Of a DNA stretch of 64,000 bases, positions 16,881 through 25,844 are shown piece by piece; position 1 is the stretch's first letter; each line of letters starts with the position of its first letter. The notes beneath the pieces were generated by a model, which saw only the letters and a list, made by a program, of their open reading frames with translations, searched no databases and was not told where the DNA came from. Position numbers and translations under genes: made by a program. Source of the DNA: Bradyrhizobium ontarionense. Lineage in GTDB: Bacteria; Pseudomonadota; Alphaproteobacteria; Rhizobiales; Xanthobacteraceae. The DNA is taken from contig NZ_CP088156.1 in NCBI RefSeq assembly GCF_021088345.1, forward strand, positions 3,534,001 through 3,598,000, read 5' to 3'.

Positions 16881-18091
16881 TGGCCCCTCCAGACGCGCTG
16901 ATGCAAGGGATTGAAGCCCATGCGGTAGACCAGCTCCGCGGGACGGCCGATGTCCCAGATCGCGAGATCGCACCATTTGCCGGCTTCGAGCGTGCCGGTC
17001 TCAGCCAGCAGGCCGAGCGCACGGGCGCCTTCGCGCGTCACCGCAGCGAGACATTCGTCGACAGTCATCCGGAACAAGGTCGCGGCCATGTTCATGGTCA
17101 GCAGCAGCGAGGTCAGCGGCGACGAGCCGGGATTGCAGTCGGTCGCGAGCGCGAGCTTCACGCTATGCCTGCGAAACAGCTCGACCGGCGGCTTCTGCGT
17201 CTCGCGGATGAAGTAGTACGCGCCGGGCAACAGCACCGCGACCGTGCCGGCCCGCGCCATCGCCGCAGCGCCGGCCTCGTCGGTATGCTCGAGATGATCG
17301 GCCGAGAGCGCGCCGAACTCGGCCGCCAGCGCGGCGCCGCCGAGATTGGAGAGCTGATCGGCATGCAGCTTGACCGGCAGGCCGAGCGCTCTCGCCGCAA
17401 CAAACACGCGTGCGGTCTGCGCGGCCGAGAAGGCGATGTTTTCCGTGAACGCATCGACTGCATCGGCCAGACCGGAGCTCGCAACCGCCGGCAGCATCTC
17501 ATTGCAGACGAGATCGATGTAACGATCCTTGTCGCCATCGGCCTCGAGCGGCAGCGCATGCGCGCCGAGAAAACTGGTACGCACGCTGACCGGACGCTGA
17601 CGGCTGAGAGCACGGGCTGCGGACAATTGCCGCAGCTCGGTCGCCGTCTCCAGCCCATAGCCGGACTTGATCTCGATCGTGGTGACGCCCTCGGCGATCA
17701 AAGTATCCAGCCGCGGCAGCGCGCTTGCGATCAGCACGTCCTCGCTCGCGGCGCGTGTCGCAGCGACAGTCGAGACGATGCCGCCGCCGGCGCGCGCGAT
17801 CTCCTCGTAGCTCGCACCCGCGAGGCGCAACTCGAACTCCTGGGCGCGGTCGCCGCCATAGACCAGGTGGGTGTGGCAGTCGACGAGGCCCGGCGTGATC
17901 CAGCGTCCCTCGCAATCGATGCGATCGGGCGCATCGACGTCCGCCGGAAATTCGGACTGCGCGCCGGCAAAGACAATGCGTCCGTCCCGTGCGGCGACCA
18001 CCCCCCGCTCGATCGCACCGAGCCCGGCGAGATCCTCGCGCAAGGTGGCCAGACACGCATTGTGCCAGATCCGATCGAACTGCTGAGGCAT
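16877..18091 (-). CDS. hutI: Imidazolonepropionase HutI
   Basis: HutI hydrolyses imidazolone propionate to N-formimino-L-glutamate. The 404-aa amidohydrolase-superfamily protein has the metal-binding motif [12 protein letters not shown], the following substrate-loop [22 protein letters not shown] and [10 protein letters not shown] near the C-terminal metal ligand. ATG 18091 follows a strong GGGAGGGGGCG site; upstream in-frame starts (18148) are less likely. It is the first gene of the leftward hut unit and faces hutF across an 86-bp region with a HutC-type palindrome. Confidence 0.96.
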   Translation of the reverse strand: MPQQFDRIWHNACLATLREDLAGLGAIERGVVAARDGRIVFAGAQSEFPADVDAPDRIDCEGRWITPGLVDCHTHLVYGGDRAQEFELRLAGASYEEIARAGGGIVSTVAATRAASEDVLIASALPRLDTLIAEGVTTIEIKSGYGLETATELRQLSAARALSRQRPVSVRTSFLGAHALPLEADGDKDRYIDLVCNEMLPAVASSGLADAVDAFTENIAFSAAQTARVFVAARALGLPVKLHADQLSNLGGAALAAEFGALSADHLEHTDEAGAAAMARAGTVAVLLPGAYYFIRETQKPPVELFRRHSVKLALATDCNPGSSPLTSLLLTMNMAATLFRMTVDECLAAVTREGARALGLLAETGTLEAGKWCDLAIWDIGRPAELVYRMGFNPLHQRVWRGQ

Positions 18092-18125
18092 CGCCCCCTC
18101 CCGAACACGCGGACGCTTGACGCGA

Positions 18126-18141
18126 TATATGTCTATACATA
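18126..18141. promoter_or_regulatory. Putative HutC operator between hutI and hutF
   Basis: TATATGTCTATACATA contains the imperfect palindrome TATG-TCTATA-CATA, like operators of GntR/HutC repressors. It lies in the divergent hutI-hutF promoter region, and hutC is encoded two genes away. HutC repressors respond to urocanate in other bacteria; use here is inferred. Confidence 0.65.
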
Positions 18142-18177
18142 AACTCAACCCACAGTCCAGCCCAGCGGGCCCTCACC

Positions 18178-19536
18178 ATGGCGTCACTGCACCTTGCATC
18201 CGCGCTGCTGCCGTCCGGCTGGGCCGATGACGTGCAGATCACGGTCAGCGACGGGCGGATCGCGGCGGTCACGCCCGGCGTCCCGCCGAGCGCCGCGGAC
18301 GAGCGGCATCAGGTCGCAGTGCCCGGCATCGCCAGCCTGCACAGCCACGCCTTCCAGCGCGGCATGGCGGGCCTCGCCGAGATCAGCGGCCATTCCACCG
18401 ATACGTTCTGGACCTGGCGCGAGACGATGTATCGCTTCGCGCTGGCGATGAGCCCAGACGATGTCGAGGCGGTCGCGACCTTGCTCTATGTCGAGATGCT
18501 GGAGCGTGGCTTCACGCGGGTCGGCGAATTCCATTACCTGCATCATGATCGCGATGGCGCACCTTACGCCGACATCGCGGAGATGGCGGGCCGGATTGCG
18601 AGCGCAGCTCTTGGCTCTGGAATCGGCCTCACGCTGCTTCCGAGTTTCTACGCCCATGGTGGGTTCGGCGGCGCGGCACCGCATGACGGGCAGCGGCGCT
18701 TCCTCTGCGATGTCGATCAGTTTGCAAAACTTCTCACGGCATCGCGCGGGGCGATCAGCACGCTCGCCGGCGCCAATATCGGCATCGCGCCGCACAGCCT
18801 GCGCGCGGTGGCACCGGAGGAGTTGCGCGCACTCGTTCCCCTCTCAGACGGCGGCCCGGTGCATATCCACGCTGCCGAGCAGGTCAAGGAGGTCGAGGAC
18901 TGCCTGGCTTGGTCGGGCCAGCGCCCGGTCGCATGGCTGCTCGACCATGCCTCTGTCGATGCGCGCTGGTGCCTCATTCATGCGACGCACATGACGCCGG
19001 ACGAGACGGCCGCACTCGCCGCCCACGGCGCCGTCGCGGGCCTCTGCCCGGTCACCGAAGCAAGCCTCGGCGACGGCATCTTCCCGGCGCGCGACTATCT
19101 CAAGGCCGGCGGACGCTTCGGCGTCGGAACCGACTCCAACGTCCTCGTCGGGGTCACCGACGAATTGCGGCAGCTGGAGTATGGTCAGCGATTGACCCAT
19201 CGCGAGCGCAACGTGCTGACATCCGGCCCGGGCGCGTCGACCGGCCGCACTCTGTTTGATGCAGCGTTGGTTGGCGGCGCGCAGGCGCTGGCGCAGCCGC
19301 ACTCAGGTCTACAGGTCGGCGCCCGCGCCGACATCGTCACGCTCGATTTGTCGCACCCCTCGCTGGCGGGACGAACGCGCGATGCGCTGCTCGACGGCTG
19401 GATCTTTGCGACATCGAACGACGCGATCGATTGCGTCTGGACCGGCGGCGACAAGGTCGTCGTGAACGGCCGGCATCGGCTGCGCGACACCGCGCGACGC
19501 GGCTTCAACGACGCGGTGCGGAGGCTGCTCGCATGA
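18178..19536 (+). CDS. hutF: Formimidoylglutamate deiminase HutF
   Basis: HutF deiminates N-formimidoyl-L-glutamate to N-formyl-L-glutamate, the first step of the five-step histidine pathway. The 452-aa amidohydrolase-superfamily protein shows the metal-binding SLHSHAFQRGMAGLAE (N-terminal third), VHIHAAEQVKEVEDC, HATHMT and the C-terminal GVGTDSNVLVGVTDELRQLE. It starts the rightward unit and its stop overlaps the hutC start. HutF requires an N-formylglutamate amidohydrolase (HutG), which is not encoded in this window. Confidence 0.95.
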   Translation: MASLHLASALLPSGWADDVQITVSDGRIAAVTPGVPPSAADERHQVAVPGIASLHSHAFQRGMAGLAEISGHSTDTFWTWRETMYRFALAMSPDDVEAVATLLYVEMLERGFTRVGEFHYLHHDRDGAPYADIAEMAGRIASAALGSGIGLTLLPSFYAHGGFGGAAPHDGQRRFLCDVDQFAKLLTASRGAISTLAGANIGIAPHSLRAVAPEELRALVPLSDGGPVHIHAAEQVKEVEDCLAWSGQRPVAWLLDHASVDARWCLIHATHMTPDETAALAAHGAVAGLCPVTEASLGDGIFPARDYLKAGGRFGVGTDSNVLVGVTDELRQLEYGQRLTHRERNVLTSGPGASTGRTLFDAALVGGAQALAQPHSGLQVGARADIVTLDLSHPSLAGRTRDALLDGWIFATSNDAIDCVWTGGDKVVVNGRHRLRDTARRGFNDAVRRLLA

Positions 19537-20276
19537 GCCTCGCGGCCAATCGCGCCAAGCCCGACATGGCGAAACCGACGCTCTACAAGCAGATCCGACT
19601 CGATATCGAGCGCCGCATCCTGACCGGCGAATGGCCGCCCGGCCATCGCATCCCATTCGAGCACGAGATCATGGCGCGCTATGGCTGCTCGCGCATGACC
19701 GTGAACAAGGCGCTGTCGGAGCTCGCTCAGGCCGACCTGATCGAGCGAAGGCGGCGCGCCGGCAGCTTCGTGCGGCGGCCGCAATTCCTCTCGGCGGTAC
19801 TGAAGATTCCCGACATCCGCGCCGAGATCGGCGCGCTCGGCCGCGCCTATGGCTATGAGCTGATCAGTTGCACCCGCCGCACCGCCAATGCCGGCGATCG
19901 CGCCCGGCTCGGCGTGACCAAGCCGTGCAAGGTGGTCGCAATCAGCTGCCGCCACAGCGCCGACGATCTGCCGTTTGCGATCGAGGACCGGCTGATCGAT
20001 CTCGACGCGGTGCCCGACGCGGCCAAGGCGAACTTCAAGGTCGATCCGCCCGGCTCGTGGCTGCTGCATCACGTGCCCTGGACCGAGGCGGAGCACGCGA
20101 TCAGCGCCATCGTCGCCGATGACGCGATCGCCGATGGCCTGGACATTGCCCTCGGCGCGCCCTGCCTCGTGATCGAGCGCCACACCTGGCGCAAGACGCA
20201 GCCGCTCACGGCCGTGAGGTTGGTCTATCCGGGTGAGCAGCACCGGCTTGTGGCGCGGTTCAGGGGCAGCGAATGA
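19533..20276 (+). CDS. hutC: Histidine utilisation repressor HutC (GntR/UTRA family)
   Basis: A 247-aa GntR-family regulator. It has an N-terminal winged helix (YKQIRLDIERRILTGEWPPG through MTVNKALSELAQADLIERRRRAGSFV) and a C-terminal UTRA ligand domain (IRAEIGALGRAYGYE to LVYPGEQHRLVARF). HutC proteins repress hut operons and are released by urocanate. The ATG at 19533 overlaps the hutF stop (ATGA), so it is coupled to hutF and, from the operator at 18126, probably autoregulated. Length is normal. Confidence 0.93.
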   Translation: MSLAANRAKPDMAKPTLYKQIRLDIERRILTGEWPPGHRIPFEHEIMARYGCSRMTVNKALSELAQADLIERRRRAGSFVRRPQFLSAVLKIPDIRAEIGALGRAYGYELISCTRRTANAGDRARLGVTKPCKVVAISCRHSADDLPFAIEDRLIDLDAVPDAAKANFKVDPPGSWLLHHVPWTEAEHAISAIVADDAIADGLDIALGAPCLVIERHTWRKTQPLTAVRLVYPGEQHRLVARFRGSE

Positions 20277-20409
20277 CAGCATCATGCGCGCCCGATCTCA
20301 GCACGAGATTTGCAAGAGCGTCGACAAACACGCCTGCAGAAATACGCGGCCATCGCAGGCGACTGCGGACCGCTCCGACAATTTCTTTCAACAGCAAAGG
20401 ACGATGACG

Positions 20410-21354
20410 ATGCGCAAATTCGGGCTTCTTGCAGTAACGGCCGCGCTCCTGGCCTCCACCACGGCTTTCGCCGATGACGTCAAGGTCGGCATCGGCATTT
20501 CCGGCTGGACCGGCTTCGCGCCGCTGACCTTGGCGAAGGAGGCCGGCATCTTCAAGAAGAACGGTCTCGACGTCACCATCAAGAAGATCCCGCAGAAGGA
20601 TCGTCATCTCGCGATCGCGGCCGGTGACGTGCAGTGCGCGGCGACCACGGTCGAGACCTGGATCTCCTGGAACGCCAATGGCGTCGCCACCAAGCAGATC
20701 TTCCAGCTCGACAAGAGCTACGGCGCCGACGGCATGGCGGTGCGCAACGACGTCGCCGCGATCAAGGATCTCAAGGGCAAGACCGTCGCGGCCTCCGCGC
20801 CTGGCACATCGCCCTATTTCGGGCTGGCCTGGATGCTGAAGAAGAACGGCCTCACGGTGAAGGATGTCACGATCGTGAACCTGGAGCCGGCCGCGGCCGC
20901 GCAGGCCTTCGTCGCCGGCCAGAACGATGCGGCGATGACCTATGAGCCGTATCTGTCGACGGTGCGCGCCGCGCCGGACAAGGGCAAGATCATCGCCACC
21001 ACGCTGGACTATCCGATGGTCATGGACACGTTCGGCTGCACCCCGAAATTCCTGTCAGAGAATCCGAAGGCCGCCAAGGCCCTCGCCGACAGCTATTTCG
21101 AGGCGCTGGAGCTGATCGGCAAGGACCAGGCCAAGGCCTATGAGATCATGGGCGCCGACGTGAAGCAGAGCGGCGAGCAGTTCGGCAACTCCGCGAAGTA
21201 TCTGCGCTGGCAGGACAAGGCCGCCAGCCAGAAGTTCTTCGAGACCGAGTTCAAGACCTTCAACAAGGAGGCCGCCGAGCTCCTGCTCGAGGTCGGGATC
21301 ATCAAGCAGGTCCCGAACATCGAGGATCTCTATGACGCGAGCTTCATCAAGTAA
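20410..21354 (+). CDS. NitT/TauT-type ABC transporter substrate-binding protein
   Basis: A 314-aa periplasmic binding protein of the NMT1/SsuA/TauA class. It has a Sec signal peptide MRKFGLLAVTAALLASTTAFA (about residues 1-21), then KVGIGISGWTGFAPLTLAKEAGIFKKNGLDV, the class hallmark near the mature N-terminus. ATG 20410 is preferred because AAAGGA (20396-20401) is 8 bases away; ATG 20404 is too close. It follows hutC by 133 bp on the same strand and precedes its permease and ATPase genes. The position suggests uptake of histidine, urocanate or a related compound, but family members also carry sulfonates, nitrate and pyrimidines. Substrate is therefore uncertain. Confidence 0.88.
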   Translation: MRKFGLLAVTAALLASTTAFADDVKVGIGISGWTGFAPLTLAKEAGIFKKNGLDVTIKKIPQKDRHLAIAAGDVQCAATTVETWISWNANGVATKQIFQLDKSYGADGMAVRNDVAAIKDLKGKTVAASAPGTSPYFGLAWMLKKNGLTVKDVTIVNLEPAAAAQAFVAGQNDAAMTYEPYLSTVRAAPDKGKIIATTLDYPMVMDTFGCTPKFLSENPKAAKALADSYFEALELIGKDQAKAYEIMGADVKQSGEQFGNSAKYLRWQDKAASQKFFETEFKTFNKEAAELLLEVGIIKQVPNIEDLYDASFIK

Positions 21355-21379
21355 GCGCTGATCTGAGCTCCGAGTGATC

Positions 21380-21462
21380 CGTCATTGCGAGCGCAAGCGA
21401 AGCAATCCAGCGCCAGGAAGGAAGTCTGGATTGCTTCGTCGCTTCGCTCCTCGCAATGACGG
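21380..21462. repeat. CATTGCGAGCG palindromic repeat, copy 1
   Basis: CGTCATTGCGAGCGCAAGCG at the left is mirrored by CGCTCCTCGCAATGACG at the right, with an inner AAGCAATCCAG/CTGGATTGCTT pair. It lies in the 221-bp gap between the binding-protein and permease genes and could form a stable hairpin that lowers downstream expression, as REP sequences can. Copy 2 is at 62715-62797. Confidence 0.8.
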
Positions 21463-21575
21463 TGTTGAGGCATCATGCCCAACGCTGTGCAGACTGCTCT
21501 GAAGTAAGTCATTCGATCTCACCATCGGCAGCCCGCGGCACCTCGCGGGCCGCATCCAACGCGAAAGCCTGATCC

Positions 21576-22352
21576 GTGATCCGTCCTCTCGACCCCGTCG
21601 GCGCCAGATCCCGTACGGCGCTAGGCCTCGCCTTCTTCGTCCTCTTCGTCGCGGCGTGGTCGCTGGCGACGTTCGGCGGCTATGTGCCGAAGACGTTCCT
21701 GGCCGATCCCTTGACCATGCTCCACGAGGGTTGGGACCTGCTGACCAAGTTCGGATTCCTGACCGACATCGGCATGACGGTCTGGCGCGTCGTCGGCGGC
21801 TTCGTGCTCGCGGCCGTGATCGCCGTCCCGCTCGGCCTGCTGATGGGCGCCTACAAGCCGGTCGAGGCGTTCCTCGAGCCGTTCGTCTCGTTCGCGCGCT
21901 ATCTGCCGGCCTCCGCCTTCATCCCGCTGCTGATCCTGTGGGCCGGCATCGGCGAGCTGCAGAAGCTCCTGATCATCTTCATCGGCTCGGTGTTCCAGAT
22001 CATCCTGATGATCACGGTCACCGTCGGCAACACACGGCGTGACCTCGTCGAAGCCGCCTATACGCTGGGCGCCAGCGATCGCGGCATCATCGGCCGCGTG
22101 CTGCTGCCTTCAGCGGCCCCCGATATCGCCGAGATCCTGCGGCTGGTGCTGGGATGGGCCTGGACCTACGTCATCGTCGCCGAGCTGATCGGCTCGTCCT
22201 CGGGCATCGGCCACATGATCACCGATAGCCAGGCGCTGCTCAACACCGGGCAGATCATCTTCGGCATCATCGTGATCGGGCTGATCGGCCTGATCTCGGA
22301 TTTCCTGTTCAAGGCGTTCAACGCCTGGCTGTTCCCGTGGAAGCTCGCATGA
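21576..22352 (+). CDS. ABC transporter permease (NitT/TauT class)
   Basis: A 258-aa inner-membrane permease with about six hydrophobic helices and the EAA-type cytoplasmic loop EAAYTLGASDRGIIGRVLLPSAAPDI (about 166-191), which contacts the ATPase. The start is GTG 21576. The stop overlaps the start of the ATPase gene. It belongs to the transporter at 20410-23134 linked to the hut genes. The gap before it holds a palindromic repeat, so the binding protein may be made in excess over the membrane parts. Confidence 0.88.
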   Translation: MIRPLDPVGARSRTALGLAFFVLFVAAWSLATFGGYVPKTFLADPLTMLHEGWDLLTKFGFLTDIGMTVWRVVGGFVLAAVIAVPLGLLMGAYKPVEAFLEPFVSFARYLPASAFIPLLILWAGIGELQKLLIIFIGSVFQIILMITVTVGNTRRDLVEAAYTLGASDRGIIGRVLLPSAAPDIAEILRLVLGWAWTYVIVAELIGSSSGIGHMITDSQALLNTGQIIFGIIVIGLIGLISDFLFKAFNAWLFPWKLA

Positions 22353-23134
22353 CGAAGCTCGTCATCGATCAGGTGTCACGCACCTTCCCGGCACGCCAGG
22401 GCCATGCGCCGACGCGCGCGCTGGAGCCGGTCGAGCTCACCATCGGCACCAATGACTTCGTCACCATTCTCGGGCCGTCCGGCTGCGGCAAGTCGACCTT
22501 GCTGCGCATCGTCGCCGGCCTCGATCATCCGACCACGGGAAGGGTGCTGCTCGACGGCCGCGAGGTAACCGGCCCCGGCGCCGATCGCGGCATGGTGTTC
22601 CAGTCCTACACGCTGTTTCCGTGGCTCACCGTACGCGAGAACATCGCCTTCGGCCTGCGCGAGCGCGGCGTGGCGGAGGCCGAGCGCAACGCCGTTGCCG
22701 ATCGCTACATCCAGCAGATCGGGCTGAAAGGCTTCGAGAACCATTGGCCCAAGCAGCTCTCCGGCGGCATGCAGCAGCGCACCGCGATTGCGCGCGCGCT
22801 CGCCAATGATCCGAAGATCCTGCTGCTCGACGAGCCGTTCGGCGCGCTCGACAACCAGACCCGGGTGCTGATGCAGGAGATGCTGCTCGGCATCTGGGAG
22901 CGCGATCAGAAGACGGTGCTGTTCGTGACGCACGACATCGAGGAGGCGATCTTCCTCGGCAGCCGCGTGCTGGTGATGAGCGCGCGGCCGGGGCGCGTCA
23001 AGGCCGACATCAAGATCGAGCTGCCGCATCCGCGCTCCTACAAGGTCAAGACCTCGCTGGAGTTCGTCGCGCTCAAGGAGCGGCTGGTGGAAGAAATCCG
23101 CGCTGAGGCGCTGAAGGTCGCGGTGGAGGCGTGA
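22349..23134 (+). CDS. ABC transporter ATP-binding protein (NitT/TauT class)
   Basis: A 261-aa nucleotide-binding subunit with Walker [11 protein letters not shown]-loop [17 protein letters not shown], signature LSGGMQQR, Walker [13 protein letters not shown] and the switch VTHDIEEA. The [12 protein letters not shown] segment and [15 protein letters not shown] are typical of taurine/nitrate-type importers. ATG 22349 overlaps the permease stop (ATGA). Last gene of the hut-linked transporter; about 300 bp of repeats follow. Confidence 0.9.
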   Translation: MTKLVIDQVSRTFPARQGHAPTRALEPVELTIGTNDFVTILGPSGCGKSTLLRIVAGLDHPTTGRVLLDGREVTGPGADRGMVFQSYTLFPWLTVRENIAFGLRERGVAEAERNAVADRYIQQIGLKGFENHWPKQLSGGMQQRTAIARALANDPKILLLDEPFGALDNQTRVLMQEMLLGIWERDQKTVLFVTHDIEEAIFLGSRVLVMSARPGRVKADIKIELPHPRSYKVKTSLEFVALKERLVEEIRAEALKVAVEA

Positions 23135-23439
23135 GGTCCGGCTGTCGGCTGCGCGTTGGTTTGGCCAAGTGCTCTCTCTGCAGCGAAGCGCGCGGAGACA
23201 TAGCCCTCACCCAAGCGAGTTTGCCGCACTGTCCTACATGCCCTCTCCCACAAGGGTGAGGGCGCAGTAACGGCCACCGCTGAGGCTCAAATCATGCGCT
23301 GCGCATGTTCGAGCAGCGCCGCAGCAAGACTGCGCGATACAGCGCCCTCGCCCCTTGTGGGAGAGGGCATCGCCGGCCGATCCGCGACTCCGCTCGGGTG
23401 AGGGGTCTCTCTCCGCAAACGACGCTCGTAGACACGTAG
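23135..23439. repeat. Gene-free gap with long inverted repeats (CCCTCACCC/GGGAGAGGG family)
   Basis: The gap between two convergent genes holds no gene. GCCCTCTCCCACAAGGG (about 23239-23256) is inverted as CCCCTTGTGGGAGAGGGC (about 23351-23368). Outer arms GCCCTCACCC (23203) and GGGTGAGGGG (23396-23405) also pair. The arrangement could act as a bidirectional transcription barrier. It is related to the crtE-crtF repeat. Confidence 0.7.
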
Positions 23440-23727
23440 CTAAGTCCCAGGCTGCTGCAATCGTACCTCATCGGATCGCGCGCTCGGGAGGCTCCGCCGC
23501 ATGCGCTTCAACCACGGCACCAGGTGAAAGGCGCTCATCAGCAGATACATCACCGTCATGCCGCCGAGCGGGGCGCCGGCCGGCATGGCCGAGCAGATCA
23601 GGTCTGACCGGCCGTCGCGGGCCATGGCGTTCAGGACCGCCATCAGCGCGAAGGTCGGCGCCGCAGCGAAGCGGAGAGCATCGGCAACGTCGGGCATCAT
23701 GCGCCGTCTGGAAGCAAAGAACGCCAT
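23440..23727 (-). CDS. Small hydrophobic membrane protein, unknown function
   Basis: A 95-aa protein with two likely transmembrane stretches (ALRFAAAPTFALMAVLNAMA and GGMTVMYLLMSAFHLVPWL) and a basic, Arg-rich C-terminus. A GGAG site lies about 8 bases before ATG 23727; an internal Met (MPDVADALRF) is a possible alternative start. It follows the DUF899 gene by 15 bp on the same strand, so the two are probably one operon. I do not recognise a characterised family. Confidence 0.65.
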   Translation of the reverse strand: MAFFASRRRMMPDVADALRFAAAPTFALMAVLNAMARDGRSDLICSAMPAGAPLGGMTVMYLLMSAFHLVPWLKRMRRSLPSARSDEVRLQQPGT

Positions 23728-23742
23728 GGCTTTGCTCCGTGG

Positions 23743-24504
23743 TCAGCGCTTGCCGTATTCGTCGCGACGGCGCCACCACACGCCCTGCTCGTTGCGCCCC
23801 TTGGGCGCGCGGTCGAGCCATTGATAGGCGCCCCACAGACCGTCGAGGCCGCGGGCATAGCTCGAATAGGTGTGATAGACGGCACCATCCTCGACAATGA
23901 ATGCGCTCATGCCCGGGCGATCACGCATGAAGGTCGCGCCATCCGTGCCGGTACCGGCGGCGATCTCCGCCACCATGGCCGGCACATCCCCAGCACCGAG
24001 CGGAGGGCTGGTCCGGTAGTTGTACTCGGTGCCGCCCTGGCGCTGCTGCTCTTCGGTGATCGCGACGTTGAAGTCGAAGTTGAAGTCGCTGCTCGCCGAC
24101 GACGCCCAGGGGAAGGTCCAGCCCATGCGCGACTTGTAGGCCTTCAGCTTTGCCAACGGCGCGCGGGACACCGCCCATAGCATCACATCGTGATTGGCGA
24201 GATGGACCTGGAAGCCGTTGAAGCCGTCGGCGATCATCGAACAGGACGGGCAGCCGGCCTGAAAGTCCGGTCCGAACATGAAGTGATAGACCAGGAGTTG
24301 CGAGCGTCCCTTGAACAGATCGGGCAGCGTCGCCGGTCCGTCCTCCGTATCGAAACGATAGGCCTTGTCGACGCGCACCCAGGGCAAGGCCTGACGGCGC
24401 TGCGCCAATTCATCGCTGCGGCGCGTGAAGTCCTTCTCGGCTTCCAGCAGGTCCAGCCGTGCGTTGAGCCAGTCTTCGCGAGTTCCCGTGATATGCATGG
24501 TCAT
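23743..24504 (-). CDS. DUF899-family thioredoxin-like protein
   Basis: A 253-aa protein of the DUF899 type: it starts MTMHITGTREDWLNARLDLL, contains LPWVRVDKAYRF and the thioredoxin-like LVYHFMFGPDFQAGCPSCSMIADGF with a CPSC motif. It ends with VYHTYSSYARGLDGLWGAYQWLDRAPKGR. The fold is thioredoxin-like; the reaction is not established. ATG 24504 has AAAGGAT at good spacing; longer in-frame starts lie inside the divergent regulator region. It is divergent from the regulator at 24590 across 85 bp. Confidence 0.88.
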   Translation of the reverse strand: MTMHITGTREDWLNARLDLLEAEKDFTRRSDELAQRRQALPWVRVDKAYRFDTEDGPATLPDLFKGRSQLLVYHFMFGPDFQAGCPSCSMIADGFNGFQVHLANHDVMLWAVSRAPLAKLKAYKSRMGWTFPWASSASSDFNFDFNVAITEEQQRQGGTEYNYRTSPPLGAGDVPAMVAEIAAGTGTDGATFMRDRPGMSAFIVEDGAVYHTYSSYARGLDGLWGAYQWLDRAPKGRNEQGVWWRRRDEYGKR

Positions 24505-24589
24505 GTCTGTGATCCTTTGCGTGTTGACCGCAACTGAGACTAGGATCGACGCGGGACGAACCGGGAGTGACAAGTGTGGCGGGATTTGC

Positions 24590-25810
24590 ATGGACTCGCT
24601 GATCACGGCTGCAGCCCAAGCGCTCGCCGCGGGTGATCCGCTCGGCGCGCTGAACCGCGTCGCCTTGCGCGACGACCCGCCGGCATTGGCGCTGCGCGGC
24701 ATCGCCATGGCGCGGCTCGGCGATTTCGTGCGTGCGAAGGCGCTGCTGCGGCAGGCCGCGCGTGCCTTTGGCGCCAAGGCGACGATGGCCCGCGCCCGCT
24801 GCGCTGTGGCCGAAGCCGAAATCGCGCTCGCCGCGCGCGACCTCACCTGGCCGACGAAGGCGCTTGCAGCTGCGCGCGAGACCCTGGAGCGGCACGGCGA
24901 TCGCACCAATGCCGCCTATGCACGCAGCCTCGAGATCCGGCGGCTGGTGCTGATCGGACATCTCGACGAAGCAGAGCGCAGACTTGCCGACCTCGATCCC
25001 TCACCGCTGCTGCCGGCAGCGCGCACGATCTACGAACTGATCGTCGCCGGACTTGCCTTGCGTCGCCTTCAGACCAAGGCGGCACGGTCAGCGCTGGAAC
25101 GCGCCACGCACACCGCGCGGCAGGCCCGCATTCCCGAGCTGCATGCGGAGATCGAGCGGGCCTCCGCGGCCCTCTCCGCTCCTGCCGCACGCATGATCGT
25201 GCGCGGCGGGGAGCGGCTGTTGCAGCTCGACGAGGTCGAGGCGCTGTTCCGGTCGGATAGGCTGATCGTCGATGCGTGCCGGCTGGCACTGCGCCAGGGG
25301 AGCCATGTCGTGCCAATGGCGCGGCGCCCGGTGTTGTTCGCCCTCGCCCGCAGGCTGGCGGAGCGTGCTCCCGACGATGTGTCCCGTGGCGACCTGATCG
25401 CGCACGCCTTCCGCGGCAAGGAGGCTGACGAGTCGCATCGCGCACGATTGCGCGTCGAGATCGGCCGGTTGCGCCAACTGATCAGCGGCATGGCCGCGAT
25501 CAGTGCGACGAGAGACGGCTTTGTCCTGTCGCCTTGCCGGGATCGGAATGTCGCTGTGCTGGCACAGCCGGCCGAGGACGAGGACGCCGCCGTGCTCGCC
25601 TGCCTGGCCGACGGCGAAGCCTGGTCGAGCTCGGGCCTTGCCGTTGCGCTCGGAGCGAGCCAGCGTACGGTGCAGCGCGGGCTCGATGCATTGGCACTGT
25701 CCGGCAAGGTTCAGTCGTTCGGGCGCGGCCGTGCGCAACGCTGGACCTGCCCGGTGGCGCCGGAATTCGCGACCGCCTTGTTACTCCCGGCGTGGTCGTC
25801 GCTTGATTAG
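24590..25810 (+). CDS. Putative transcriptional regulator with helical repeats and two winged-helix domains
   Basis: A 406-aa protein. The N-terminal half is Ala/Leu/Arg-rich helical repeat (TPR-like). Residues around 265-305 (GDLIAHAFRGKEADESHRARLRVEIGRLRQLI) resemble the recognition-helix part of an OmpR/PhoB-type winged helix. A C-terminal segment (CLADGEAWSSSGLAVALGASQRTVQRGLDALALSGKV) resembles a second winged helix. It is divergent from the DUF899 gene and 34 bp upstream of the beta-propeller gene, so control of one or both is plausible. The effector is unknown. GTG codons just upstream are possible alternative starts. Confidence 0.7.
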   Translation: MDSLITAAAQALAAGDPLGALNRVALRDDPPALALRGIAMARLGDFVRAKALLRQAARAFGAKATMARARCAVAEAEIALAARDLTWPTKALAAARETLERHGDRTNAAYARSLEIRRLVLIGHLDEAERRLADLDPSPLLPAARTIYELIVAGLALRRLQTKAARSALERATHTARQARIPELHAEIERASAALSAPAARMIVRGGERLLQLDEVEALFRSDRLIVDACRLALRQGSHVVPMARRPVLFALARRLAERAPDDVSRGDLIAHAFRGKEADESHRARLRVEIGRLRQLISGMAAISATRDGFVLSPCRDRNVAVLAQPAEDEDAAVLACLADGEAWSSSGLAVALGASQRTVQRGLDALALSGKVQSFGRGRAQRWTCPVAPEFATALLLPAWSSLD

Positions 25811-25844
25811 CGTGTATCTGTCACACAACCAAGGGACGGCAGAC

